A DNA stretch of 60,000 nt. Source: Neocallimastix lanati (nom. inval.) (lineage: Eukaryota > Neocallimastigomycota > Neocallimastigomycetes > Neocallimastigales > Neocallimastigaceae). Below the pieces are notes generated by a model. It did no database searches and had not been told where the DNA came from. It was given only the letters and a program-made list of their open reading frames with translations. The translations under genes and the position numbers were made by a program. How positions within the stretch are numbered: position 1 is the stretch's first letter; the number at the start of each line of letters is the position of its first letter. Below, in pieces: positions 11,731 to 23,139 of this stretch. The stretch covers positions 1,097,501-1,157,500 of the forward strand of contig JACVTC010000046.1 in the NCBI GenBank assembly GCA_016946835.1, in the 5' to 3' direction.

Positions 11731-14410
11731 TCAATAACACTTTTAATAATAATAATAATATTGATAACACCTTTAATAATAACAATAATTATAATAATAT
11801 TAATAATAATAATTTTATTAAAGAAAATAAAGAGAATTATAATTATAATAATAATTTTGAATATATTAATAATTTAAATAATTTGGATCAAAAAAATTTA
11901 AATAAAAATTTAATTTATCCGGATCAATATATTAATAATAATATTAATCAATATAACGACCAATATAAAAATATAAATGAAAATTTTTATTATTTGCCTT
12001 TAAATTATAAGGTCAATCGACCATTTCAAATGTTGAATCCGGCCATTGACCCAAATTATTATATTCAAAATGAAAATTATAATAATTCTCTAAATGAATA
12101 TAATAAAAATATTTTAAATAATTTTTATAATAATTACTCATTAAAAAACAATTTAAATAATAATTTAAATAATTTAAATGTTTTAAATAATAATTCCAAT
12201 AATAATTTAAACTTCAATTCAAATGTTGATTCAATTGATAAAATAAACAACATTTTAACAAATAATTATTTTTCAAAAAACAATTTAAAAAATGTTAATG
12301 ATGGAAACATTGTAAGTAATTTGGATAAGGTAGGCATTATTAAAAATAATAATTTACATAATTTAAACAATGAAAATAATAATTATTTAAATGAACATAA
12401 TCCTAATATTAATAATGCAAATATAAACAAACAAAAATTGCAAAATGTAAACAAAGACGACATCAATAATAATAACATTATAAATTATCAGGATAACAAT
12501 AACAATGATATAAATATTAATTTAAATAATAATTTAAGCAAAATTAATGTCAATGACAATGAAATTAATAATTCTAATTCAAATTTATATCATCAAAAAG
12601 AAATTCATAACAATTCTGACCAAAATTTAAATTTAAAAATAAATAATGATAAAAATAATATAATAATTAATAATAAAAATAACAATAACACAAATTATAA
12701 AATTAATAATGAATTTTATAAAAATAATGAAATTAATAATTTAAATAATTTTAAAATTAAAAATAAAAGAAAAAGAAAAATAATTAATTCAAATTTAAAT
12801 TCTAATTCAAATAGTAAGAAATTAAAATCATTTAATATTAATGATATAATTGAAAGTTTGTCTGTGGTAGAATGTAAGCCTTTAGAACCTATCAATTTTA
12901 AAGATATTTATAATAAAGAAGATAAAGATGAATGGATAGATGCTGTCAACAATGAATTAAACAGCATGAAAAATTTAAATGTTTTTACAATATTAAAAGG
13001 TGTTCCTAAGGGAATAAATATAGTTACACCTAAATAGGTTTTCAAATATAAATATGATGACAAAGGTAATATAATTAAAAGAAAAGCAAGACTAGTTGCT
13101 AGAGGGTTCACACAACAAGAAGGTATTGATTATAAAGAAACGTTCTCACCAACACTCAGACAAAATTCATTAAGAATTCTCACAGCAATTGCAGCAATTA
13201 ATAATTATGACATATATCAAATTGATATAAAGACTGCATATTTAAATGCGAAATTAGATGAGAATATTTATATGTATGCACCAGAAGGTCACGAAATGTA
13301 TAGAAAAGGTATTCTCAAAATAAATAAAGCCTTATACGGATTAAAACAATCAAGTCGAATGTGGAATGAGGAATTAAATAATGCATTAAAGGAATTAAAT
13401 TTTACTAGATTAATAAGTGAGCCATGTTTATACGTAAAAAAGAATAAATATAATAATATAATATGTTTATTAGGTGTATATGTTGATGATATTTTAATCA
13501 CCGGTACTCATATAGAAATTAAAAAGGAAAGGTAAAAGAATCAATTCAAAATAAATATAAATTAAATGACTTAGGTCAAGCTAATTTCATTATAGGTATA
13601 AAAATCGTAAAATGCAATGATGGATATATTATTCATCAAAAAGGATTTGTAAGTGAAATTTTAAATAAATTTAATACAGATAATTTAAAACCATCAAATA
13701 ACATTATACTTAGTGAAATAAAAGACCTAAAAAATAAAAAATTTAATTCCACTATATACAAACAAGCCATCGGAAGTCTCCTATACTTAGCAATTAATAC
13801 AAGGCCAGACATATTATTTTCTGTAAGCAAGGCTGCGAGTAAGAACGAAAATCCAACATATGAGGACTGGAATAATGTTTTAAAAATATTCAGATATTTA
13901 AAAGGTAATTCTAACTATGGCATAAAATATACCAGAAATAATAATAAATTAAAAATTTTTGTAGATGCAGATTTTGCTGGTGATAAGGAAACCAGAAAAT
14001 CAACGTCAGGACATGTGGTATTAATTTGAAGTGGACCTACCAGCTGGTATTCGAAAGCACAACACTGCATATCTTTATCTACCGCCGAGAGTGAATATTA
14101 TAGTTTAGTGGAATGCGCAAAAGAATGCTTATGGTATAAAAATTTATTTAAAGAATTAAATTTAAATTATAAAGATATAATAATCAATATTGATAATCAA
14201 GCTACTATTTTTAATGCTAAAAATGAAACTATAAATCCAAAATCAAGACACATAGATCTTAGATATCATAAAGTAAGAGAACTAGTTAAAAATAATACAA
14301 TAAAACTTGAATATATTAAATCAGAAGATAATTTAGCTGACAGCTTTACAAAATATTTAAATAGTTCTTTAATGACAAAATTTAGAAATGAATTATTAAC
14401 AAAAGTTTAA
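10238..14410 (+). pseudogene. Pol polyprotein of the copia element, inactivated
   Basis: Domains in order: aspartic protease (LDSGAS, Asp codon at 10325); integrase with an HHCC zinc finger (WHRHLGH...CKVC, 10757-10850), catalytic Asp at about 10923 and 11110 and the Glu in QNGRTER near 11220; reverse transcriptase (DIKTAYLNA near 13225, YVDD near 13480); and RNase H (VDADFAGD near 13960, STAESEYY near 14080, IDNQATI, RHIDLRYH). Breaks: a +1 frameshift in a T run near 11150; TAG at 13035-13037 where the family has Trp (xWVFKYK); a frameshift near 13530; and TGA at 14027-14029, again at a conserved Trp. Between integrase and reverse transcriptase is an Asn-rich stretch of about 380 residues (11690-12840). 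C-terminal residues end at TAA 14408-14410. Family is certain; this copy is dead. Confidence 0.9.
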
Positions 14411-14431
14411 AATATTAAACTTTAGGAGGAA

Positions 14432-14763
14432 TGTTAGAAATAAAGTTTAATATTATTAAATAATAAAATATAAATAATAAATTATAAATAAATAATATAA
14501 ATATATTTAATATTGATTTTATATAAAATTATAAATATATAATTAATATTAGTATAATTTATAATTAATGTAATAGTATAGCATATAATGTGGCGTTTAG
14601 TAATAACGAAATACGTTAATATAATGTAACACTAAATTATATCTTACATTAATACATGTAATTTAACTAAAAAGATATTTTTAATATGTCATTCTTATTA
14701 TAAAATAAAAGGAATTATTAAAGAATAAAATTGAAATTGATCAATTTAAGCAGTGTATTAAAA
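14432..14763 (+). repeat. 3' LTR of the copia element
   Basis: 332-bp direct repeat of 8697-9030, preceded by the purine tract AGGAGGAA and followed by the target duplication TATTG. About 99% identical to the 5' LTR by eye. Confidence 0.92.
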
Positions 14764-14768
14764 TATTG

Positions 14769-15187
14769 CTTTTTTATGAATTTTTATTTGTTTTATTTTT
14801 ATTAATTAAAAATGCCCTTATATTAATAATACATTGAATTATAAGTTTTATTTTTTAGCCAATACATAATGTATATAATATTATGTACATTATAAGAAAG
14901 TCAAGAATTAACTACGTCTTCTGAAGGTTTTAATTTTAATTATAATAAACTTTATTCTTAACAATTTTTTATTTTTTATTTTTATTAATTGTATTATATA
15001 ATTAAGAGATATTAATACATATATAATTACTTTTATTGATTAAAATATATTATTATTTCTTTTTTTTTTTTTTTTTTTGATTAAAATATATTATTATTTC
15101 TTATTTTTTTTTGATTAAAATATATTATTATTTCTTATTTTTTTGATTAAATATATTAACATTTCTTAAGAAAAAATAAAAAAGTAA
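14769..15187. other. Flank of the copia insertion; duplicate of 5640-5910
   Basis: No gene. 14830-14965 matches 5765-5905: both contain attgaattataagtt, atgtacattataa and a closing aataaactttattctta. This shows that DNA on both sides of the copia element belongs to the second copy of the protease locus. The rest is short tandem AT-rich text, with gattaaaatatattattatt repeated three times at 15038-15135. Confidence 0.6.
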
Positions 15188-15490
15188 TCTTCCAATAATA
15201 TTAGATTAGTTGTTAATAATGCATGTGGCGTATTAAAAAATGTGGCATTTCGCCAAATTTCAATTCGCCAAGTTGCATTTAGCCAAGTTGAAAATTATTA
15301 AATAAATAAATAAATAAATAAAATTAAATATTATTAATATCGCATAAAAACAATTTTAAAAAAAATTATTTTGAATTAATATTTATTTATTTATTCATTT
15401 ATTTATATCAATACCCACTTGGCGAAATGCAACATTTTAATACTACGCCACTTGGCAAAATGCAAATTGGGGAAATGCAACTCTTCCAAT
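15188..15490. mobile_element. Short foldback/MITE-like element with 9-bp target duplication
   Basis: Imperfect terminal inverted repeats face each other: 15225-15256 (begins GTGGCGTATTAAAAAATG, ends GCATTTCGCCAA) and 15419-15451 (its reverse complement with a few changes). A second inverted pair of the GTTGCATTTMGCCAAGT motif lies inside, and degenerate copies lie outside on the right. The 9-mer TCTTCCAAT stands at both edges (15188-15196 and 15482-15490). There is no coding capacity. The same terminal motif is found at 19309, 23680, 42694 and 43593. A 9-bp duplication fits Mutator-like (MULE) transposition. Confidence 0.65.
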
Positions 15491-15874
15491 TTTGTATAAA
15501 AACGTATATTTATATATTTTTTATAAAAATTTCTTAAAGATAATCCATTAACAATTATATTAATGTAATAATATAATTATAATTAATTATTAATAAATAA
15601 TCACGATATTTTTATCAAATTTGGTTATTAAAAATATATAAATCTATCAATAAATAAATCCATAAAAAAAATAAAAAATACAAAATATATATTTTATTGT
15701 TTATTATAATCTATTTTTATTTTTAATTGTAAATAGTTAAATTAATTTTACTTTATAATTAATTATTAAATTTATACTTTTTCAAGTTAAAGAGAAAATA
15801 AATAAATAAATAAAAATAAAAATAAAAATAAATAACAGAAAATATATTTTTTAAAAGAAATTTAATTATTCATC

Positions 15875-17140
15875 ATGTCCAATAATAAACCCAAATCATT
15901 TAGTTTTGAATCATTTGATATGCTTCAACGTCTCTTCATTGATAGAAAATATTCCAATAGTATTATGAGATTTATAATTAAATTAAATGGAAAAATTGAT
16001 ATAGAGCATTTTAAAAAAACAGTTCAGTTATCGATAGAAGCTTTTCCTTTAGTATCTTGTAAATCCTATGAAGGCATTTTTACCTCAAAATGGAATTATC
16101 AGGATTATCCATTGGAAGATTTTATTACAGTAGTTGAAGGTAAGAATGGAGAAGATGATGAAACTATAATGGAATATTTCTTTAAAAATATTGATTATGA
16201 TAATGGCCCACATATTAGATTTGTTGTTGTCCAATGCCCAAATCGTGATTCAATTCTTATATCAATAAATCATATGATGTGTGATGCGACATCATTTAAA
16301 GATTTTTTGTACATGTTTTGTGATATTTATGACCATCCTGAAAATGTCGATGACTATTCCACCACCGATGACAGAAGTTTAATGCAATTATTTAAATCAT
16401 TTTCGTTGAAAGAAAATTTTAATATTTTTACTTCAAAGGACAAAGAACCAATAGAAATAGTAAAATTTGACCTTAAGGGTGATCCCAACAGACCATTTTT
16501 AGAAACTAGAACTTTAACACAAGATGACTTTGATAAACTTAAAGCTTATTCAAAGGCAAAATCAGTTACTCTCAATGACATTTTTATGACAGCAATAATG
16601 CGTGCCTTTTACAAATTTTTCAATAAAACCGTTGTTATTCTCTGTGATATAAATTTAAGAAAGTATTTAGAGAACGAACAAACCAAAGGTTTCACCAATA
16701 TGTTAACCACGGTAGATTGTAAAATTGGAGAGGAACTTGGGGATACTTTTGAAGAAACTTTAAATAAAATAACCCAATGTATGACGAAAGAAAAGGAAAA
16801 TATCTATTGTACCAAAGGTCTCTTAGTAACCGAATTAATTATGAAATTTTTACCCTACCGTCTTGGAAAGTATCTTATCGATCGAGACTATAAACCATAT
16901 CCATTAGAAGTTACGAATTTAGGTATTATTGATCAATCCAAAGTTCATTTCAAAAATATTGAAGTTTCATCCGTATTATTAACAGGTTCTACCAAATTTG
17001 CGCCAAGTTTTGAACTTTCTGTTTGTACCTTTAATAAAATTCTTTCTTTCTGTATTAATTTTTACGGTACCGAATCAGATCAAAAAATTATTAATGATGT
17101 ATTAGATACCTTTATTAAGGAGTTAACCTCCATATTTTAA
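15875..17140 (+). CDS. Stand-alone condensation-domain-like acyltransferase
   Basis: 421 residues, resembling the NRPS condensation / alcohol-acetyltransferase superfamily (CoA-dependent acyltransferase fold). The catalytic signature HxxxD is HMMCD at His133-Asp137, preceded by Asn where true condensation domains usually have a second His. The N-terminal LNGKIDIEHFKKTVQLSIEA and the NLGIID segment near residue 349 fit the two-lobed fold. It has no carrier-protein, adenylation or signal sequence, so it probably acts in the cytosol on a free or CoA-bound acyl donor. The substrate cannot be told. It appears to be an intact single-exon gene with clean frame and normal composition, starting at the first ATG after an A-rich leader. 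Such free-standing proteins are best known from bacteria, so transfer from rumen bacteria is plausible but unproven. Neighbours are all mobile elements. Confidence 0.8.
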   Translation: MSNNKPKSFSFESFDMLQRLFIDRKYSNSIMRFIIKLNGKIDIEHFKKTVQLSIEAFPLVSCKSYEGIFTSKWNYQDYPLEDFITVVEGKNGEDDETIMEYFFKNIDYDNGPHIRFVVVQCPNRDSILISINHMMCDATSFKDFLYMFCDIYDHPENVDDYSTTDDRSLMQLFKSFSLKENFNIFTSKDKEPIEIVKFDLKGDPNRPFLETRTLTQDDFDKLKAYSKAKSVTLNDIFMTAIMRAFYKFFNKTVVILCDINLRKYLENEQTKGFTNMLTTVDCKIGEELGDTFEETLNKITQCMTKEKENIYCTKGLLVTELIMKFLPYRLGKYLIDRDYKPYPLEVTNLGIIDQSKVHFKNIEVSSVLLTGSTKFAPSFELSVCTFNKILSFCINFYGTESDQKIINDVLDTFIKELTSIF

Positions 17141-17639
17141 TAAAAAAATTTAGAGTTTAAAATAAATAATTTAGAAATTAAAAAATTAAAAAAAATAAAA
17201 AAAAATAAAAAAAATAAAAGAAAACAAAAGAAAATAAATAAAAATAAAAAAGAAAAGAAATAAAATAAAATAAAATAAAATAAAAAATCAGTAAGTCAAC
17301 AAATCATTAAATCAAATCAATTATAATAATAATAATAATAATATATATATATATATATTATTCCTAGAATCATATTAATAAAGCAATAATTCTACTATTT
17401 TATTATTATTATTTATTTATTTATTTTTTATTTTTATCTTTATAAATATTTTTAAGCATTTTAAATAAATAAATAAATAAATTTGTAAATATATAAATGT
17501 ATAAACAAACATATAAATAAACATTTAAAAGAATTTTCAAATAAAAATATTAATGCTAATATATATTGTCATATTGAAGTATAATAATAAATAGTTTATT
17601 TTAAAAAGAATTATATGTTTTAAAAAATGGGGGATAATT

Positions 17640-17677
<38 letters not shown>

Positions 17678-17841
17678 TTTATTTAGTTAATAATAAAATG
17701 CGATTCATAATGAATAATGAAAGATATAATTAATTAGAATAATATTAAAGTAATAATAATAATAATCATATTTTTATAATTATATTTTTAAAACAATAAT
17801 AATATTAATAAAATTAAATAGTAATATAGTAATAATATTTA

Positions 17842-17886
<45 letters not shown>

Positions 17887-18099
17887 TTAATAATAATTTA
17901 ATAATTATTAATTTTATTAATATTGTTATTATTATTATTATTTTAAAAATATATGTTAATACTAATCATAATAAATAATAATGATAAATAATAATAATAT
18001 AAACATTCATAATTATAATATTACTTCTTATATAGTCAAAACTATATCAACAATTTTACATTATTCATATTATTCATGAACGAAAAAAAAAAAAAAAAA
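17141..18099. other. AT-rich intergenic DNA, no gene
   Basis: Downstream of the acyltransferase gene the sequence is A-rich, then AAT/TTA triplet runs (17850-17890), T runs (17643-17673) and an A run (18083-18107). An inverted pair of AAT/ATT-rich blocks lies at 17750-17945. Nothing codes. Confidence 0.6.
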
Positions 18100-18870
18100 A
18101 AAAAAAAACTTGTAGATTAGCAATACGCAAACACAATAATAAACTTCCTTGGAGAAGTACGAAAGTTTTACTGGGAAAATGTTTATTATACAAGTCAAGT
18201 ACTCCTGTATTTAGATCAATTAGATATAAGAAACTTAATTACAAGATTTATTCAACATCTATCTATAAAATATTCACAATCTACTCTTGGATTTTTTTTT
18301 TTTTTTTTTTTTTTCGGTTTTGTTTTTGTTTGGATTGGACGAATTAAATGTGGATTCAAATTTGATGTGAAAAATTATGTAAAAAGTAAACTAGTATCAG
18401 AAGATTACCTAATATGTAATATGTTGATCTTGTTGTAGTGTTAGTAACAGCATACCTAATTTTACACATTGGATATTTTTTATGTCCTAAATTTGAAGAA
18501 TTTAGGCAACAATTCATAGAAATTTTTTTATTAATTTTTTTTTCTCATTGTTCATGAGAAAATATTAAACATTTCTGATGACGAAAGTGGAAGATTTTGA
18601 TAATAATATTAATTTTGATGAACTGTGTCTCCTTTCTTGACCTTGGCGGAAATACAGTATGGAAAATCTTAAAGATCAGTTCCGGGAAAGAAGGTGTCTT
18701 TTATAATTAATATCTTTCCCAATTTCATATTTTGTGGGGCTTACAAAATTCCTTTCTAATGTTATACCTATTGTGATAAGAGACTTTTACACAATTTGTA
18801 TACCATTAGACCTACCATTGTCAAGAGTGTCGACATTGGAACGATAAGGCAAGGTATAATTCTGATACAT
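18100..18870 (+). pseudogene. LINE retrotransposon 3' end (post-RT zinc-finger region), degraded
   Basis: Broken plus-strand reading with the usual C-terminal pieces of LINE ORF2: PWRSTKVLLGKCLLYKSSTP from about 18148; GRIKCGFKFDVKNYVKSKLV from about 18337; then CPKFEEFRQQFIEIF at about 18487-18535, the 'C-P-x-F-x-x-x-R' segment after the CCHC finger; and a Gly-rich tail near 18640. Frames change at T runs (18292-18314) and elsewhere. There is no intact ORF. It could come from the same family as the endonuclease relic at the left edge, but they do not overlap. Confidence 0.6.
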
Positions 18871-19754
18871 ATTCGAATGATAATTTTTTTTCTTATTTTT
18901 TTATTACATAGAGTTATAAATGATGAATGGGGATGAATGGGGATGAGTTAGAACTCCTTATTTTTCTTTTTCTTTTTTTTTTTTTTTTTCAACAACAGAT
19001 AATGTATTTATTAAATTTAATATTAAAGTAATAAAGAAATAAATATTTATGAAGATGAAAATATAAATATTTATAATAATAAGAAGTAATAAAAATAATG
19101 ACAATTTAAAAAGTAATACTAATAAAATATAATAAATATAAAGACCATTATTATTTTTTTATTATACTTTTTTTTTTTTGAAATTTCCACTTTCAAACTT
19201 AATGAATTTATTTCATATATTTATTATATCACATGATGATAATAGAATGAATGAATGAATGGAACAAATTTTGTTTATATTTAAAATTCAAAATTTTTCT
19301 ATTGGGGAGGTTGCATTACGCCAATTTTTTCACGTGATGTATAATAATATGTGGCTATAGCTATATTATGCTACATAATATTATTTTATTGTATTAATTT
19401 GTTATTTCATTTTTTAAATTAATTATTAAGTGAATAATTAAATAAATCATATAATGGTTAGATTTTATGATTTTAATTCTTTTATTTAAATGCTATTAAC
19501 AAAAGAATTATATAAAAATATAAATGTTATTAAAAATATAAATATTATTAATAATAATTCTTTTATTTAAATATTATTAAAAAAAAATAATTATAATGAT
19601 AAAATTATTAATTATAGAGACGCATTTGAATATTTATTTAAACTGTATAAATTTATTAAGCTTTATAAATTAAATTTCCGAATGAAAGAATTATTATTAT
19701 TTCGTTTGGTTATTCCTCATTTCTTAATTATTTATTATAAAATAATATTTATAA

Positions 19755-20835
19755 TATATTATTTAAATCAGTTAAACAATCAAACCACAAATTAATAGTA
19801 TTATTTCTATCCCATTTAGCATTAATTAACTTGGCTTCAATATTTTTGTAGGGTTCAAAAAAGACACTGATTTCATTAGTTTTATTTATTGCTCTTTTTT
19901 TTATTTTCCAAATTCCTCTTATTTTTCTTTGATAATCATAATATGGTAAATGTTCAAGTTCATTTAATTTATCTATTAATTCATAATATGATGGTTTTGT
20001 TGGAAATAAATTATTTAAATAACTATTGAGTGATTCTGCAATTGTAATATTATTGTTACACGTATTAGCATTTTTTTTTTTAATTTTTTAAATAATATTT
20101 TATATGTTTCTTGTTCTTTATTTTTTAATATTGCAAAAGAAGTAGTATAAAAACTACCTAACTCTTTAGCGTAAGTTCTTGTAATAAATATTTGATAACT
20201 AAATTTAGGGGCAATAAAAAATGACCATCAACAAATATATCATCATTATATTCTAAATAATTTTACTTGAAAAAGGGATTGAAAAATTATTAAATTAGTA
20301 TTTTTTGAATATAATAAAATTTTCACCTCGCTTTGGTTTATAATATTTAGATTTATTAGGAATTTCAGTAAATGTTGTTAAATTGGATGGTAGTTTTTTA
20401 TTTAAATTTCTTGATATTTGGGATTTAATTGAATAATATTCTGGACATATAAATCTCATTTCTTTAGAAATTTTATTATATAGGGGTTTTATTTTTATAC
20501 CAAAAGGAATTGAACTTTTTTCAATTCCATTTTTAATTTTATGTTTCATTATAGATAGAGATACATCGTATTCTTTTTTAGGATGATTATGTGAACTATC
20601 ATATTTTAAGATTTCTTTCTTATCATTTAAAATAATAAAAGATTTACATTTATTTCGGTACATAAACTTTGGAATTATCTTTTCTTATATACGAAAAATT
20701 AAATTTATATTTTTTATTAATAATAATTTATTTTTTTCCTTTGTTATATACGAAAAATTAAATTTATATTTTTATTAATAATAATTTATTTTTTTCCTTT
20801 GTTAGACTCACATCAATAATTAGATTTTCTTCCAT
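19755..20835 (-). pseudogene. MULE transposase with FLYWCH-type zinc finger, degraded
   Basis: The minus strand starts MEENLIIDVSLTKEKNKLLL at 20835, hits a stop inside a tandemly duplicated 60-bp block (20683-20805), and resumes as an open stretch at 20663-20295. That stretch carries NKCKSFIILNDKKEILKYD and SSHNHPKK, the C...HxH end of a FLYWCH-type finger. After a break near 20250 it reads IFVDGHF (first Asp of the DDE catalytic set), then SFYTTSFAILKNKEQETYKI in a shifted frame. Further shifts follow before the C-terminal YDYQRKIRGIWKIKKRAINK and NLWFDCLTDLNN near 19760. The order matches MULE transposases, which cut and rejoin element ends. At least three frameshifts and one stop make it non-functional. 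Later catalytic residues cannot be placed reliably. Confidence 0.78.
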
Positions 20836-20974
20836 TTCTATATTTTTATAAATATTTTTTAATTATATAATTAAAATTTTTATATTAATTATCCAATATT
20901 ATTCTTACTAATTTTGAAAAATTAGTTTTTCAATTGTTTGTAAAAAAAAAAAAATAAATAAATAAAGAATGCAA

Positions 20975-22062
20975 TAATATAAGTACAAGTATACAAAATA
21001 AAATAAAATAAAATAAAATAAAATAAAATAAAATAAAATAAAATAAAATAAAATAAATAAAATAAAATAAAATAAAATAAAATAAAATAAAATAAAATAA
21101 ATAAAATAAAATAAAATAAAATAAAATAAAATAAAATAAAATAAAATAAAATAAAATAAAATAAAATAAAATAAAATAAAATAAAATAAAATAAAATAAA
21201 ATAAAATAAAATAAAATAAAATAAAATAAAATAAAATAAAATAAAATAAAATAAAATAAAATAAAATAAAATAAAATAAAATAAAATAAAATAAAATAAA
21301 ATAAAATAAAATAAAATAAAATAAAATAAAATAAAATAAAATAAAATAAAATAAAATAAAATAAAATAAAATAAAATAAAATAAAATAAAATAAAATAAA
21401 ATAAAATAAAATAAAATAAAATAAAATAAAATAAAATAAAATAAAATAAAATAAAATAAAATAAAATAAAATAAAATAAAATAAAATAAAATAAAATAAA
21501 ATAAAATAAAATAAAATAAAATAAAATAAAATAAAATAAAATAAAATAAAATAAAATAAAATAAAATAAAATAAAATAAAATAAAATAAAATAAAATAAA
21601 ATAAAATAAAATAAAATAAAATAAAATAAAATAAAATAAAATAAAATAAAATAAAAATAAAATAAAATAAAATAAAATAAAATAAAATAAAATAAAATAA
21701 AATAAAATAAAATAAAATAAAATAAAATAAAATAAAATAAAATAAAATAAAATAAAATAAAATAAAATAAAATAAAATAAATAAAATAAAATAAAATAAA
21801 ATAAAATAAAATAAAATAAAATAAAATAAAATAAAATAAAATAAAATAAAATAAAATAAAATAAAATAAAATAAAATAAAATAAAATAAAATAAAATAAA
21901 ATAAAATAAAATAAAATAAAATAAAATAAAATAAAATAAAATAAAATAAAATAAAATAAAATAAAATAAAATAAAATAAAATAAAATAAAATAAAATAAA
22001 ATAAAATAAAATAAAATAAAATAAAATAAAATAAAATAAAATAAAATAAAATAAAATAAATA
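20975..22062 (+). repeat. (AAATA)n pentanucleotide array, about 1.07 kb
   Basis: Near-perfect AAATA units from about 20996 to 22062, with rare slips (an AAATA AATA near 21056 and 21101, an extra A at 21655, and AATAAAT at 21780). Left edge text gaatgcaataatataagtac reappears inverted near 23525, so the array is the left arm of a larger inverted structure. Confidence 0.95.
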
Positions 22063-22860
22063 GTAGAAATATGAATATAAAGTACAGATTGAATAAAATA
22101 AAATAAAATAAAATAAATAGTAGAAATATGAATATAAAGTACAGATTGAATAAAATAAAATAAAATAAAATAAAATAAAATAAAATAAAATAAAATAAAT
22201 AGTAGAAATATGAATATAAAGTACAGATTGAATAAAATAAAATAAAATAAAATAAAATAAAATAAATAGTAGAAATATGAATATAAAGTACAGATTGAAT
22301 AAAATAAAATAAAATAAAATATAATAAAATAAATAGTAGAAATATGAATATAAAGTACAGATTGAATAAAATAAAATAAAATAAAATAAATAGTAGAAAT
22401 ATGAATATAAAGTACAGATTGAATAAAATAAAATAAAATAAAATAAAATAAATAGTAGAAATATGAATATAAAGTACAGATTGAATAAAATAAAATAAAA
22501 TAAAATAAAATAAAATAAATAGTAGAAATATGAATATAAAGTACAGATTGAATAAAATAAAATAAAATAAAATAAAATAAATAGTAGAAATATGAATATA
22601 AAGTACAGATTAAATAAAATAAAATAAAATAAATAGTAGAATATGAATATAAAGTACAGATTAAATAAAATAAAATAAAATAAATAGTAGAATATGAATA
22701 TAAAGTACAGATTAAATAAAATAAAATAAAATAAATAGTAGAATATGAATATAAAGTACAGATTAAATAAAATAAAATAAAATAAAATAAAATAAATAGT
22801 AGAAATATGAATATAAAGTACAGATTAAATAAAATAAAATAAAATAAATATTGAATGTAA
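22063..22860 (+). repeat. Compound array: 31-bp unit alternating with (AAATA)n blocks, about 13 copies
   Basis: A conserved 31-bp unit (begins TAGTAGAAATATGAATATAA, ends AGTACAGATTG) alternates with AAATA blocks of 3-9 units. The last four or five copies form a subfamily with one A deleted (TAGTAGAATATG) and/or ending ATTAAAT. The unit's tight conservation beside length-variable AAATA blocks points to copying of whole 50-80 bp modules. Confidence 0.93.
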
Positions 22861-23139
22861 TAATATAAAAGTACAAGTATATAAAATAAAATAAAATAAA
22901 TATTTATTATTATTTTTATTAAAGATTATTAAAGACAATTTATTTTTAAAAATAAAATGTTTTATTTAATTATATATGTTAGAAAGCAAAAAAATCATTT
23001 ATATTTAGTGAAATTATTAACAATAATATTGTTTTATATATTAAATTACATCATCAATTGAATACAATAAAAATGTAAAAAATTTTCATTTCTAAAACAA
23101 TGATCGATCTGTAATATTCTTTAATAAAAAATAATATTA

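Larger units (their letters stand above)
8697..14763 (+). mobile_element. Full-length Ty1/copia LTR retrotransposon
   Basis: The element has LTRs at 8697-9030 and 14432-14763, gag at 9187-10245 and pol at 10238-14410. Domain order is protease, integrase, reverse transcriptase, RNase H, which is the copia (Pseudoviridae) order. A purine tract AGGAGGAA abuts the 3' LTR at 14424-14431. The 5-bp target duplication TATTG stands at 8692-8696 and 14764-14768. The matching paralogous site near 5637-5641 lacks the element and has TATTG once. The LTRs begin TGTTAG but end TTAAAA rather than the usual CA. I see no convincing tRNA primer-binding match after 9030. Because the LTRs are nearly identical the insertion is recent, yet pol carries several breaks, so this copy cannot move on its own. 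Confidence 0.93.
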
